NCBI RefSeq assembly: GCF_027158485.1
Contig: NZ_JAMKYJ010000012.1
Direction: 5' to 3' (one strand)
Origin: Oxalobacter formigenes
Lineage (GTDB): Bacteria; Pseudomonadota; Gammaproteobacteria; Burkholderiales; Burkholderiaceae_D
Length of the DNA: 64,000 bases
The position numbers were made by a program, and so were the translations under genes. Numbering within the stretch: position 1 is the stretch's first letter; each line of letters starts with the position of its first letter. The notes beneath the pieces are model-generated. The model did not search any database. It was given only the letters and a program-made list of their open reading frames with translations, and had not been told where the DNA came from. Shown here in pieces: positions 35,901 to 44,219 of the stretch.

Positions 35901-38823
35901 CCTGAAACAGATGGAAAAAACAGTCCGGGGGCTTGAAATGCGATACAACGCCCTTTTCCGTCTGTCTTACGATATTTCGACTGAAGTCAATCTTGAAACG
36001 GCGCAATATTCCAGAACGTTTTTCCTGCTGGAAAAAACAGATTCTTTCGAAGAAGGGAAATATGACGAGGATTTCACGAGATTCCTCGATCTGGTTCATC
36101 CAAACGACAGGCAAGCGGTCAATGAATCTCGCAGTATCGATGCACTTCGTCGTTTGTACAGGAATGGGGAAGGCGATAATCTTTGCCAGTACAGGATTTT
36201 GTTCAACGACGAATATATCTGGATGTTCAGCCGTGTTCTGTTCCTGAAAGAAGACGATGTGGTGACGGCCTTTGTGCTGGCAAGAAATATAACCGCCCAG
36301 AAGAAGATCGAAGAAGAGCGCAATATAGAAACACAACGCTTCAATCTGGCGATCCGTAATACATATAACGAAATTTATGAAGTCGATCTGGTAAACAATA
36401 CCTGCAAACTGACTTATTCCAACAGCCAGAATTTGATGTCGCTTCCGGAAGAAGACAGTCTGGATAAATTTGCCGATCGTTTCGTCCATCCCGATGACAG
36501 GCCGTTTTTCAAAAACTCGATTGTCGGAGACAATTTGAGCAAGGAGTTCGCTTCCGGAAAGAACGAGATTCATGGCGATTACCGTCGTCTGGGATATGAC
36601 GGGCAGTGGTATTGGGTCTCTGCCATCATTGTTCCGGAATACAACAGCTATGACAGTTCTCCGAACAGAGGTTTGTGTTTCATTCGGGACATTTCCGAAA
36701 AGAAGAAACAGGAGCAGCAATTACGCATCAATGAGCAATATGATCACGCACTTCGGCAGATTTATGATGAATTGTATGAAATCAATGTGGTCACTGATTC
36801 TTACCGCATTGTGTATCATGTGGAAGGGAAATATAAGACACCGGCCATATCGGGAGAGCTGACAAGTGCCGTTCACAATATCGCAAGGGACATGATTCAT
36901 CCTGAGGATGCAAACCGTTTCCTGGAATTTTTCGATATCGACAATATGCGCCGAAGTTTCAGTGAAGGACTGGATTACCGGATTGCCGAGTTCAGAAAAC
37001 TTTTGCAGGATGGAAGCTGGCGCTGGGCTTCCCTGACTGTCTTTCCGCTTTCGGGAGATGCGGGCAGTGATGAAATGTATCTCGTTTTCATCATGGATAT
37101 AGATGCACGCAAGCAGGTGGAAGAAATCGCGCTTCAGAATGCATTTCTGGAAAAGCAGCGTTTTGCCGACGAGCGTTACAAGACGATTGTGGAACAGACG
37201 AATACACTGGTTTTCGAATGGGTCGTCGATACGAACGAACGTTATATTTCCCAGGAAATACCGAAGCGTTTTGCCGGCAATTATGACGATCGTGACATCA
37301 TGTGGATCTGGCGTGACGATCATGTCATCCATCCTGACGACATGATTCTCTTTGAACAATTTCTCAAGGGAATAAGGAAACAGAACCATGTTGAAATGGT
37401 CGCCCGTTACAAAAAACGGGATGGCAGTTATGCATGGAACAGGGTGACCTTGTCGTGCCTGTATGCTCAGGATGGCAAGCCTCATCGTTATATCGGAACC
37501 ATCAATGATGTCGATAACGCAACCCGTTCGGTACAAACCCTGAAATACCGGGCCGAATACGATGTCCTGACTGGCATATATAACATGCAGGCTTTTTACG
37601 ACAGGGCGTCATCAATGATGAGAAACAATCCGGAACGCCAGTATTATATAGTGCGTCTGGATATCGATCGTTTCAAGGTGATCAACGATCTGTACGGTCT
37701 TGAAGAGGGCGACCGTCTCCTCAAAACGATTGCGGGTCTTTTGAGCGACCGGATGAAAGAAAATGCCGCATATGGCAGAATCAGTGGCGATATTTTCTGT
37801 GCCTGTGTGGCCTACTCCCGGGAAGAAATCATCCATTTTGTACAGGATGTGGCAGCAAGGCTTGCCGAATATCCTCTGGCCAGCAAGATCATTCCATCCT
37901 TCGGTATTTGCAAGGTCGATAATGTCCAGACGCCGATCAATGTGTTGTGCGACTGGGCGAATCTGGCATTGAAGACGGTAAAAGGCAGTTTTTATCCGAT
38001 TTACGCTTTTTACGATGAAACCTTGCGTCACCAGATCCTTTCGGAAAAGAAAATTGAAAGTGAAATGGATCTGGCCTTGCTGAGAAAAGAATTCCTGATG
38101 TATTTGCAGCCCAAGGTCGATATTGCCACGTCGAAAATCATAGGAGCTGAAGGGCTCGTTCGCTGGAATCATCCGGAAGAAGGCCTGATTCCACCGGATC
38201 GCTTCGTTCCCCTTTTCGAAAAAAACGGATTCATTATCCAGATGGATGAATACATCTGGGAACAGGCCTGTATCTGCCTGAAACGCTGGGTCGATATGGG
38301 ACTGGAACCGGTTCCAGTTTCCGTCAATGTTTCGCGAATGCATATCCACGATAACAAGCTGAACGAAAAACTGCTTGAGTTGATCAGGAAGTATGATTTG
38401 CCTCCTGAGTTACTTGAACTGGAACTGACGGAAAGTATCTTCTTTGAAAACGAGGAATTGCTTGTCGGGACAATACGAAAACTTCAACAGGATGGCTTCA
38501 GCATTTCACTGGACGATTTCGGCGCGGGATATTCCTCGCTGAATATGTTGAAAGACCTTTCAATCGAAACGATCAAGCTCGATCGCGGATTTTTCAATGA
38601 AGTGATTGTCACGCCAAGAGGGAAGACCGTCGTCGCGCACACCATTTCACTGGCGAAAGCACTGAATATCAATATCATTGCAGAAGGTGTCGAAAATCAG
38701 GAACAGGCTGAATTCCTTCTCAATGCCGGTTGTCCATTCGCGCAGGGATACTACTATTCCATGCCGGTACCGATTGGTAAATTCGAGGAACTGGCTTTCA
38801 GACAACAATACTTGTTGCATTGA
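32941..38823 (+). CDS. Giant multi-PAS/GAF GGDEF-GGDEF-EAL protein
   Basis: A 1960-residue c-di-GMP signalling protein with no obvious membrane helix. Order by eye: PAS (10-115), PAS (135-250), GGDEF domain 1 with intact GGDEF (337-341) and FKNVNDTLGHLAGDE, GAF-like region (440-600), Cys-containing PAS (615-715; CFKVFKNRLHPCETCPEKIL), about five PAS/PAC repeats (730-1530), GGDEF domain 2 with degenerate SGDIF (1615-1619), and EAL (1690-1955) with EGL at 1737-1739, LELTES, D1858-D1859 in LDDFGAGYSSL and AEGVEN. So one likely cyclase, one dead cyclase domain and one likely phosphodiesterase are in a single chain with many sensor modules. EGL replaces EAL, which is often tolerated. A single gene with its own terminator. 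Confidence 0.88.
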   Translation: MSRTSENSFISNLFDGVATIVADSKLTLINANDAFCIGFGISADAISREKYALTDLLDDDSSSRLCESISSSPVSSQCNRVLLRKEENHRPFHVTAVRVEEPLHENRFAVYQLVFSDQTEILELKQLIAFEKQKLDILTGLSEDISFEYDFATDTVWFADKYKTVFGSNPVIERFRERLSGNEFIDSLTNVFRNQFIDMLSSSGETSQSRVDTVSNEYKWFSLYCMQINGEKGEPVKALGIIRDIDRQKKEQLQLFDKSRVDSMTGLLNKSTTEESVKTAIATATSDSIGVLMMIDIDLFKNVNDTLGHLAGDEVIMQIARQLRRTFRENDFIGRVGGDEFIVYMQDVKDTVFVYEKAKALCESVEQMFENHQQNYTITISIGISNTEQANTYNELYRQADVALYNAKANGRNQSVFYGQELNSEDTPVRNAASMTIGAAREGILVDIIDILFSTPDIRQGIEKVLEFIGNAFNIGKIRVVEKSLDLMTLSVTHEWAAHKEWLNKELYQNFSPDEIHLPVAQDANGIYYCSDTTLLTQQEKAFFKGDPVISHLQCNIVQDGKIIGYISFEERNRKRIWTQQEIDALILMSKLIGESIRQQQSLSLLHHSYSSTRSILNGIHGIYIYVVDENRNILYYNDNAARSYPDLKPGTKCFKVFKNRLHPCETCPEKILKEKGQFSTVLFDTPFGPCMNVSASRVLWENREWAYIVLFSEHTASPKEQEQQRKKATYIAALCNTCDHIVDIDLNADSYEILANSEKFNNYEMPEMRDYQQSLEFICENHIKASHRPVFLEKFSLPEMKKAFAEGVGNISLEYELLSEKSDVPVWKERTAFLHKLEDGSEHILFYVWDITEKKLEEARRKEEENNFILALQSNYSEIFHINLDKGLISPLYYNSDQIPIADSMNYMDYVHQRGMNRLHPDYVQKTFDFYELDRVRKLCAAGEASELEYLKRQVEGGGYQWVVATIRPVEGNGQKALLLLRDVTDLKQMEKTVRGLEMRYNALFRLSYDISTEVNLETAQYSRTFFLLEKTDSFEEGKYDEDFTRFLDLVHPNDRQAVNESRSIDALRRLYRNGEGDNLCQYRILFNDEYIWMFSRVLFLKEDDVVTAFVLARNITAQKKIEEERNIETQRFNLAIRNTYNEIYEVDLVNNTCKLTYSNSQNLMSLPEEDSLDKFADRFVHPDDRPFFKNSIVGDNLSKEFASGKNEIHGDYRRLGYDGQWYWVSAIIVPEYNSYDSSPNRGLCFIRDISEKKKQEQQLRINEQYDHALRQIYDELYEINVVTDSYRIVYHVEGKYKTPAISGELTSAVHNIARDMIHPEDANRFLEFFDIDNMRRSFSEGLDYRIAEFRKLLQDGSWRWASLTVFPLSGDAGSDEMYLVFIMDIDARKQVEEIALQNAFLEKQRFADERYKTIVEQTNTLVFEWVVDTNERYISQEIPKRFAGNYDDRDIMWIWRDDHVIHPDDMILFEQFLKGIRKQNHVEMVARYKKRDGSYAWNRVTLSCLYAQDGKPHRYIGTINDVDNATRSVQTLKYRAEYDVLTGIYNMQAFYDRASSMMRNNPERQYYIVRLDIDRFKVINDLYGLEEGDRLLKTIAGLLSDRMKENAAYGRISGDIFCACVAYSREEIIHFVQDVAARLAEYPLASKIIPSFGICKVDNVQTPINVLCDWANLALKTVKGSFYPIYAFYDETLRHQILSEKKIESEMDLALLRKEFLMYLQPKVDIATSKIIGAEGLVRWNHPEEGLIPPDRFVPLFEKNGFIIQMDEYIWEQACICLKRWVDMGLEPVPVSVNVSRMHIHDNKLNEKLLELIRKYDLPPELLELELTESIFFENEELLVGTIRKLQQDGFSISLDDFGAGYSSLNMLKDLSIETIKLDRGFFNEVIVTPRGKTVVAHTISLAKALNINIIAEGVENQEQAEFLLNAGCPFAQGYYYSMPVPIGKFEELAFRQQYLLH

Positions 38824-38843
38824 ATGCCTGATAAGGCATCGTT

Positions 38844-38875
38844 AAAAAGCTTCTGATAATGTCAGGAGTTTTTTT
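38844..38875 (+). terminator. Terminator after the giant GGDEF/EAL gene
   Basis: AAAGCTTCTGA and TCAGGAGTTTT pair around a 5-base loop, with a run of T after. Confidence 0.8.
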
Positions 38876-39056
38876 ATTTGCTTTCCTGCTGGCAAATTCA
38901 ACCATAAAACAGCATTGATCATTTTCAGTATTGTTCTTTTTCAGGAATACCCGTAAAACATTTTGAAAGGATATTCGTTCGTCGAATTCCTCAAGATCGC
39001 TTCTGTGCATAAGAAATACACTTTTTGTCACCTTTTTCATATTTCAGGGAGACAAA

Positions 39057-40691
39057 ATGGCATCCAGAACAATTCGAGAGGTCACTTTCGATCTGTTGCG
39101 GGAACTGGAGTTGACGACGATATTCGGTAATCCCGGTTCTACTGAAGAAACCTTTCTCAAAGACTTTCCAAACGATTTCCGCTATATCCAGACACTTCAT
39201 GAATCTTCTGCCGTCGGCGCAGCAGATGGCTTTGCACAGGCGACACGCAAACCGGCACTTGTAAACGTTCATACATCCGCAGGACTGTCCAATTCGATGA
39301 GCAATATCATGACCGCCGCGATGAACAAGACGCCATTGATTATTACGGCCGGTAACCAGACGCGTGAAATGTTGTTGATGGAGCCCTGGCTGATGAATGT
39401 CGAGCCGACCATTCTGCCAAGACCGTGGGTGAAATGGAGTTATCAGCCTGTTCGCGCGGAAGACCTCCCCGCTGCATTCATGCGTGCTTACGCTATGGCG
39501 CTGCAACCACCGGCCGGCCCTGTATTCCTGTCGATTCCTCTGGACGATTGCGACAAACCGGCTACAGGCCCTGCTGTAGTGCGTTCTGTCGCGAGAAGAA
39601 TCGGTCCTGATCCGGATGAAATTTCGGCCTTTGCTGATGCATTGTCGTCCGCAAAAAATCCGGCACTGATTTATGGTTCAGGCATAGCGCGTGGAGAAGG
39701 TTGGGATACCGGTATCAAACTGGCAGAAAAACTGAATGTCAAAGTCTGGGCGGCTCCCGCATCCGAGCGCACTCCTTTCCCTGAGACCCATCCGCTTTAC
39801 GCTGGTGGTTTGCCTTTTGCGATCGCTCCGTTATCGAAGAAGCTGGAGGGACACGATCTTGCCATTGTGATTGGCGCGCCGGTATTCCGCTATTATCCGT
39901 ATATCGCCGGTCAATACATTCCGGACGGATTACGCTTGCTGCACATTACGGACGATCCTGCCGAAGCGGGACGGGCGCCGGTTGGCGACAGCCTTTTGAG
40001 CGATCCGGTACTTGCACTGGAAGAATTGCTGGCAAGAGTGAAACCACGCAAGGCCGCTCCAGCCGGCATCGCCAGACAGGAACATCGGATGGCACCGTAT
40101 CCGGCAGCAAAAACACCGGAGAAAAAACCGGATGGCCCGATATCCTCTCTGGAATTATTTCTGACCCTGCGTGCCTCCACGCCTGAGGATACTATCCTCG
40201 TTGAAGAATCTCCTTCCAACCTTGGAGAGCTGCATACGGCCTGGCCCATCGACAAACCCGATTCATTCTACACCTTTGCCAGTGGCAGTCTTGGCTGGAA
40301 CCTGCCTGCCAGTATCGGCATTGCGATGGCTGAACGCGATAGTGGCAGAAACCGCCCTGTTGTCGTTGTTATCGGGGACGGCTCTCTCCAATATTCGATT
40401 CAGGGGCTCTGGACAGCGGTACAGCACAAGTTGCCGATTCTGTTTGTTGTGGCCCGCAACGGTGAATATGCGATTCTGAAATCCTTTGCAGAACTTGAAA
40501 ACTCTCCGGGTGTGCCCGGACTGGATTTGCCGGGCCTGGATATCGTGTCTCTTGCGAAAGGGTATGGATGCATTGCCGAAAAAGTGGAAACGCCGGATGC
40601 GATTCGCAAAGTGTGTTCCGAAGCCTTTTCCCGCGATGTGCCGACAGTGATCGAAGTGCCTGTCATTCCAACGGTTCCGCCTCTGTTGTAG
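39057..40691 (+). CDS. mdlC: ThDP-dependent decarboxylase, benzoylformate decarboxylase-like
   Basis: A 544-residue thiamine-diphosphate enzyme. The three family domains are present: Pyr (1-165; FGNPGSTEETF, HESSAVGAADG, VNVHTSAGLSNS), the central domain (185-330), and PP with GDGSLQYSIQGLWTAVQHK and the NG of VVARNGEYAIL. In alignment by memory with P. putida MdlC, Ser26 (NPGST), Glu47 and His70 (NVHTSAG) are kept, but His281 of FRYHQYDPGQY is Tyr here (FRYYPYIAGQY), and the Ala460 region differs (EYAILKSF). So it is of this family but the 2-oxo-acid substrate may not be benzoylformate. GGGAGA stands before the ATG. The next gene is an AEC-family exporter. Confidence 0.8.
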   Translation: MASRTIREVTFDLLRELELTTIFGNPGSTEETFLKDFPNDFRYIQTLHESSAVGAADGFAQATRKPALVNVHTSAGLSNSMSNIMTAAMNKTPLIITAGNQTREMLLMEPWLMNVEPTILPRPWVKWSYQPVRAEDLPAAFMRAYAMALQPPAGPVFLSIPLDDCDKPATGPAVVRSVARRIGPDPDEISAFADALSSAKNPALIYGSGIARGEGWDTGIKLAEKLNVKVWAAPASERTPFPETHPLYAGGLPFAIAPLSKKLEGHDLAIVIGAPVFRYYPYIAGQYIPDGLRLLHITDDPAEAGRAPVGDSLLSDPVLALEELLARVKPRKAAPAGIARQEHRMAPYPAAKTPEKKPDGPISSLELFLTLRASTPEDTILVEESPSNLGELHTAWPIDKPDSFYTFASGSLGWNLPASIGIAMAERDSGRNRPVVVVIGDGSLQYSIQGLWTAVQHKLPILFVVARNGEYAILKSFAELENSPGVPGLDLPGLDIVSLAKGYGCIAEKVETPDAIRKVCSEAFSRDVPTVIEVPVIPTVPPLL

Positions 40692-40781
40692 AGTCTGCCG
40701 ATTTGATGACAGGCGACAGGATCGATGTGTTTTCAGATTGACATCGATCCTGTCTATTTCTGACACGTTGGGAGGATTCGT

Positions 40782-41723
40782 ATGCTGGAAACGATTGTTA
40801 CCGCATTATTGCCGATTGTCGTGACCCTTTTGCTGGGTTATTTTGCCGGTTTGAGGCATGACTTCAGTCAGGATCAGGCGTCCGTCCTGAACCGGATGGT
40901 CATGCTGTATGCTTTGCCATTACTGCTTTTTACCGGCATATTGAGTACGCCACTTTCCGAGATTTCGAAAAGCATGGATGTTTTTCTGTGGATCTCCGTC
41001 GGTATGGTAGGGGGATTCATACTTGTCTTCCTTATTTCCCGGTTTATCTTCAAATCGGATTCGAAAGTGGCGGCATTGCGGGCGATTGCCATTGCCGGGC
41101 CTGCCGTTCCATTTGTGGGAACTCCGGTTCTGGGCGTGCTTTTTCCCATTGACGCCGATCTGGCCATTGCCGCAGGCAGTATTCTGATGAACCTGATTCA
41201 GGTGCCGCTAGCGCTGGTTTTTCTGGTAGGCAATGGAGGGACGGCAGGAGAAAAAAAATCACCTCTGCAAATTGCTTTTGGAAGTATTAAAAATGCTGTT
41301 TTGCAACCGGTTGTGTGGGCACCGATTCTGGCTTTTGTCCTTTTGCTTATCGGGCTCGATATGCCGAAATTTTTGAAAGGCTCATTCATGCTGCTGGGAC
41401 AGGCGACCGGAGGTGTGGCACTGTTTGCTGTCGGTGCTGTTCTGTTTGCACAAAAGGTGAGCGTTTCCCGTGAAGTCATTATCAACGTGCTTTCCAAGAA
41501 CATCGTTTTGCCCGCGATTATATTGTGTGCCATGTTCCTTCTGGGATTGCCAGCAGCGGATAACGGTCTTGTTTCGGTGACTCTGGCGATTCCGACCGCG
41601 TCGATTGCCGTGATTTTTGCCGTCGAGTACAAGACAGCGGAACAGGAAATGGCATCAACGCTATTCTGGAGTACCATTCTGTCCGTGATTACGATGGGAG
41701 GCTTTATCTGGATAACGGGCTGA
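40782..41723 (+). CDS. AEC-family transporter (auxin efflux carrier type)
   Basis: A 313-residue inner-membrane protein with about ten hydrophobic segments, in the two five-helix halves of the AEC family (MdcF-like). ALPLLLFTGILSTPLSE and GTPVLGVLFPIDADLAIAAG are the family's broken-helix regions, and TLAIPTASIAVIFAVEYK closes the second half. These carriers move organic anions such as malonate or malate. It starts 90 bases after the decarboxylase and has a GGAGG Shine-Dalgarno site, so it likely forms a two-gene operon and may carry the acid used by, or the product of, that enzyme. Confidence 0.87.
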   Translation: MLETIVTALLPIVVTLLLGYFAGLRHDFSQDQASVLNRMVMLYALPLLLFTGILSTPLSEISKSMDVFLWISVGMVGGFILVFLISRFIFKSDSKVAALRAIAIAGPAVPFVGTPVLGVLFPIDADLAIAAGSILMNLIQVPLALVFLVGNGGTAGEKKSPLQIAFGSIKNAVLQPVVWAPILAFVLLLIGLDMPKFLKGSFMLLGQATGGVALFAVGAVLFAQKVSVSREVIINVLSKNIVLPAIILCAMFLLGLPAADNGLVSVTLAIPTASIAVIFAVEYKTAEQEMASTLFWSTILSVITMGGFIWITG

Positions 41724-41751
41724 TCGTGGGCTAATGCAGTATATGCGTGAA

Positions 41752-41803
41752 AAAAGCCGGAGGGATAAACAACACGTCATCGTTGGTTTGTTGTCCGGCT
41801 TTT
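41752..41803 (+). terminator. Terminator of decarboxylase/AEC operon
   Basis: AAAAGCCGGA and TCCGGCTTTT close a larger hairpin with a nested CAAC/GTTG arm. It may serve the convergent minus-strand gene too. Confidence 0.7.
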
Positions 41804-41820
41804 GAAAAACGTTTTCTTTG

Positions 41821-42774
41821 TTAAAGTGCTATCGCAAAAAATTCGGCCCGTTTTACAGGGTCGGAAAGATCCAGTATGTTCATATGATGATGCATGGGAG
41901 GAACGGTTCTGGAATACAGCCGGAAATGGCTGCGCACAGTCGAAATTTCTATCACGACACCGGAAAAATCCAGTATTTCACAACTTTGAAAAACCCTTTC
42001 CGATTCAGGGTTGTTGACCTGTTTATCAGGCGCATTCCATATCGGTCGGAAATACTCGATCAGTGCCGCCTGTTCCATACAGGTTTTCTGGAATTCATTT
42101 AGGGGATGATCCTTTGTGGACAGAAAACGGGCATCCTGTGCTTGCAAGCCTTGTGGCATCAGGGCACCTAGCATCGGAATCAAATCATAGGGAAGATATT
42201 CAAAGGCATAAACGATAATGTCATCGTCCGGCAGAGCCTTGCGCATTCCAGCCAGCAATTCCTGCAGGGCTTTATTACTCCGAACCTTTTCAAAAGCGGA
42301 AAGAGTTCCTTCCTTGTAAACATTACCTGCGTACAGCACTTCCAGATCATTAACCCAGGGTTCCTGTTTCAGGATTTCGGGGCGTTGCGAGAGGGTATGA
42401 GCAGACAGCTTTCCAACCGGTTCGCCTTGTCCGTCTACGATATGGATTTCATTATGCGGGGCCGGGGCCAGAACAAAGGATTTCTCATTTTCGCCGAGCG
42501 GAATCACAAGTGAAAAAGGGATTGTCCTGATCTTACCTTCAACGCGGCAAAGCAGCTTGCCGGAAATACGTTCGCCATCCACGGAAAAATCCGGATCAAA
42601 TGAAAAACGGGGGCGCCGACAGAAAAGAACTATCTGTGAAATCGTGAGGATATGGTTAATGCGTTCCCCGAAATCCATATTTTCACGAAGTTCTCTGGCA
42701 GGCAAGGCAACGCCAGCCCAGGAACGCAGATGGAGGCTCAATCCGGACAAGGGTTTTCTGGCAATATCATTCAT
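41821..42774 (-). CDS. Protein of unknown function
   Basis: A 317-residue soluble protein with no signal peptide or membrane segment and no family I recognise. It is rich in plain globular sequence: SFDPDFSVDGERISGKLLCRV and FSLVIPLGENE near the N-terminus, then a helical middle (VRSNKALQELLAGMRKALPD), YAFEYLPYDLIPML and a C-terminal beta-rich end (DFSGVVIEISTV). The start at 42774 (MNDIARKPL) is preferred to one 25 codons upstream because the upstream part is poor in charged residues and has many Cys. It is flanked by the AEC terminator and tRNA-Lys, with no obvious partner. Confidence 0.6.
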   Translation of the reverse strand: MNDIARKPLSGLSLHLRSWAGVALPARELRENMDFGERINHILTISQIVLFCRRPRFSFDPDFSVDGERISGKLLCRVEGKIRTIPFSLVIPLGENEKSFVLAPAPHNEIHIVDGQGEPVGKLSAHTLSQRPEILKQEPWVNDLEVLYAGNVYKEGTLSAFEKVRSNKALQELLAGMRKALPDDDIIVYAFEYLPYDLIPMLGALMPQGLQAQDARFLSTKDHPLNEFQKTCMEQAALIEYFRPIWNAPDKQVNNPESERVFQSCEILDFSGVVIEISTVRSHFRLYSRTVPPMHHHMNILDLSDPVKRAEFFAIAL

Positions 42775-42976
42775 CTGGCAATATGCAAAGGAGCGGGCTG
42801 GTGGACATACCGGTACTGTATCCAAAATTACCAGCCAGCTGCAAGTCATGACGCTTGATTGGCATCAGTCATCTGCCAGTCATTTGGCGAATTTGTACCG
42901 GCAGATTTGTCTTGGGGAGGGTAAATATATCTTTCGTGTCTTATATATGGGTTATTCTCATAACTGACACGCGGAA

Positions 42977-43010
42977 AACAAAAAAGGGTTACGTCAAAAA
43001 CGTAACCCTT
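42977..43010 (-). terminator. Terminator of tRNA-Lys
   Basis: AAGGGTTACG and CGTAACCCTT form a stem (42984-43010), followed on the minus strand by TTTTTTGTTTTC. It lies 10 bases past the tRNA end. Confidence 0.88.
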
Positions 43011-43019
43011 CAGTATTTC

Positions 43020-43095
43020 TGGTAGGCCGTGCGTGACTCGAACACGCGACCAACGGATTAAAAGTCCGCTGCTCTACCAACTGAGCTAACGACCC
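43020..43095 (-). tRNA. tRNA-Lys (anticodon TTT)
   Basis: Minus-strand cloverleaf of 76 bases with encoded CCA. Anticodon stem-loop AGCGGA-CTTTTAA-TCCGT, T arm CGCGTGTTCGAGTCACGC. The acceptor stem has two G-U type pairs: G1 with U72 and U4 with G69, where related tRNA-Lys genes have Watson-Crick pairs. It still folds, but the G1-U72 end pair is unusual for an elongator. Confidence 0.93.
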
Positions 43096-43181
43096 GAAAG
43101 ACATGCATTATAGAGACCGATAGATGTTACTGTCAAGAACTTGTAGAATATATTGTATTCAAATTTTCACATTTTTTTCTT

Positions 43182-44207
43182 ATGATTGTTTTGGGCATTG
43201 AATCGTCATGTGACGAAACCGGAATTGCGCTTTACGATACCGATAAGGGATTGCTCTCGCATGCGCTTTATTCACAAATTGCATTGCATGCCGAATATGG
43301 CGGTGTGGTGCCTGAGCTTGCCTCACGGGACCACATCCGTCGTATCGTCCCGCTTCTTGAACAGGCGTTTGAAAAAGCGTTATTGACGCCACAGGACGTG
43401 AATGCGATTGCCTATACAAAAGGGCCCGGACTGGCTGGCGCACTTCTGGTCGGCAGCTCCGTTGCGTCCAGTCTCGGGCTTGCCCTGAACAAGCCCCTTA
43501 TCGGAGTGCATCATCTGGAGGGACATTTGCTCTCTCCACTGCTGGCTTCAAAACCTCCTGTTTTCCCGTTTGTGGCCCTGCTCGTTTCCGGTGGCCATAC
43601 CCAATTGATGCGCGTCGATGGTGTTGGCCGCTATGAGTTGTTGGGGGAAACACTCGATGACGCTGCCGGTGAAGCTTTCGACAAATCGGCAAAACTGTTG
43701 GGGCTTCCGTATCCGGGCGGCCCTGAAATATCACTTCTGGCGGAAAAAGGAAATCCTGAGGTGTTTCATTTGCCGCGTCCGATGTTGCATTCAAAAGATT
43801 TGAATTTCAGTTTTTCAGGCTTGAAAACAGCGGTATTGACGACCCTGAAGAAGCAGGGGGATTCGCCTTCGGAACAGGTCAAAGCCGATATTGCGAGGGC
43901 CTTCGTCAATGCGATTGTCGAGGTTCTGGCTGCAAAGTGTGCCCTGGCATTGCGACAGACTGGCCTGAAACAACTGGTTGTGGCCGGTGGCGTCGGAGCC
44001 AATCGTCAACTGCGGGCAGCATTGAATGGCATGGCGGCGAAACGGCGTTGTCAGGTTTTTTATCCGGAACTGGAATTCTGTACCGATAACGGTGCGATGA
44101 TCGCTTTTGCCGGTGCCATGCATCTGATGCAGAATCCGGATGCTGCACAGAAAGATTACGCTTTCACTGTCCGGCCAAGATGGCCACTGGAAGAACTGAC
44201 CGTTTAA
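43182..44207 (+). CDS. tsaD: tRNA t6A synthesis protein TsaD
   Basis: Catalytic subunit (341 residues) that transfers threonylcarbamoyl to A37 of tRNAs, together with TsaB and TsaE. ASKHA-fold signatures: VLGIESSCDETGIA at the N-terminus, metal ligands in HHLEGHLLSPLL, ALLVSGGHTQL and LGETLDDAAGEAFDK, and AGGVGANRQLR plus CTDNGAMIAFAG at the end. TsaE is encoded at 1.8 kb. It is preceded by tRNA-Lys, itself a t6A substrate in general, though on the other strand. A weak Shine-Dalgarno sequence stands before the ATG at 43182. Confidence 0.96.
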   Translation: MIVLGIESSCDETGIALYDTDKGLLSHALYSQIALHAEYGGVVPELASRDHIRRIVPLLEQAFEKALLTPQDVNAIAYTKGPGLAGALLVGSSVASSLGLALNKPLIGVHHLEGHLLSPLLASKPPVFPFVALLVSGGHTQLMRVDGVGRYELLGETLDDAAGEAFDKSAKLLGLPYPGGPEISLLAEKGNPEVFHLPRPMLHSKDLNFSFSGLKTAVLTTLKKQGDSPSEQVKADIARAFVNAIVEVLAAKCALALRQTGLKQLVVAGGVGANRQLRAALNGMAAKRRCQVFYPELEFCTDNGAMIAFAGAMHLMQNPDAAQKDYAFTVRPRWPLEELTV

Positions 44208-44219
44208 CAGTACCTTGTC

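Noticed and set aside
38798..39040. 80-codon minus-strand frame before the ThDP decarboxylase
   Set aside because: Covers the giant gene's terminator and lacks a ribosome site or family match.
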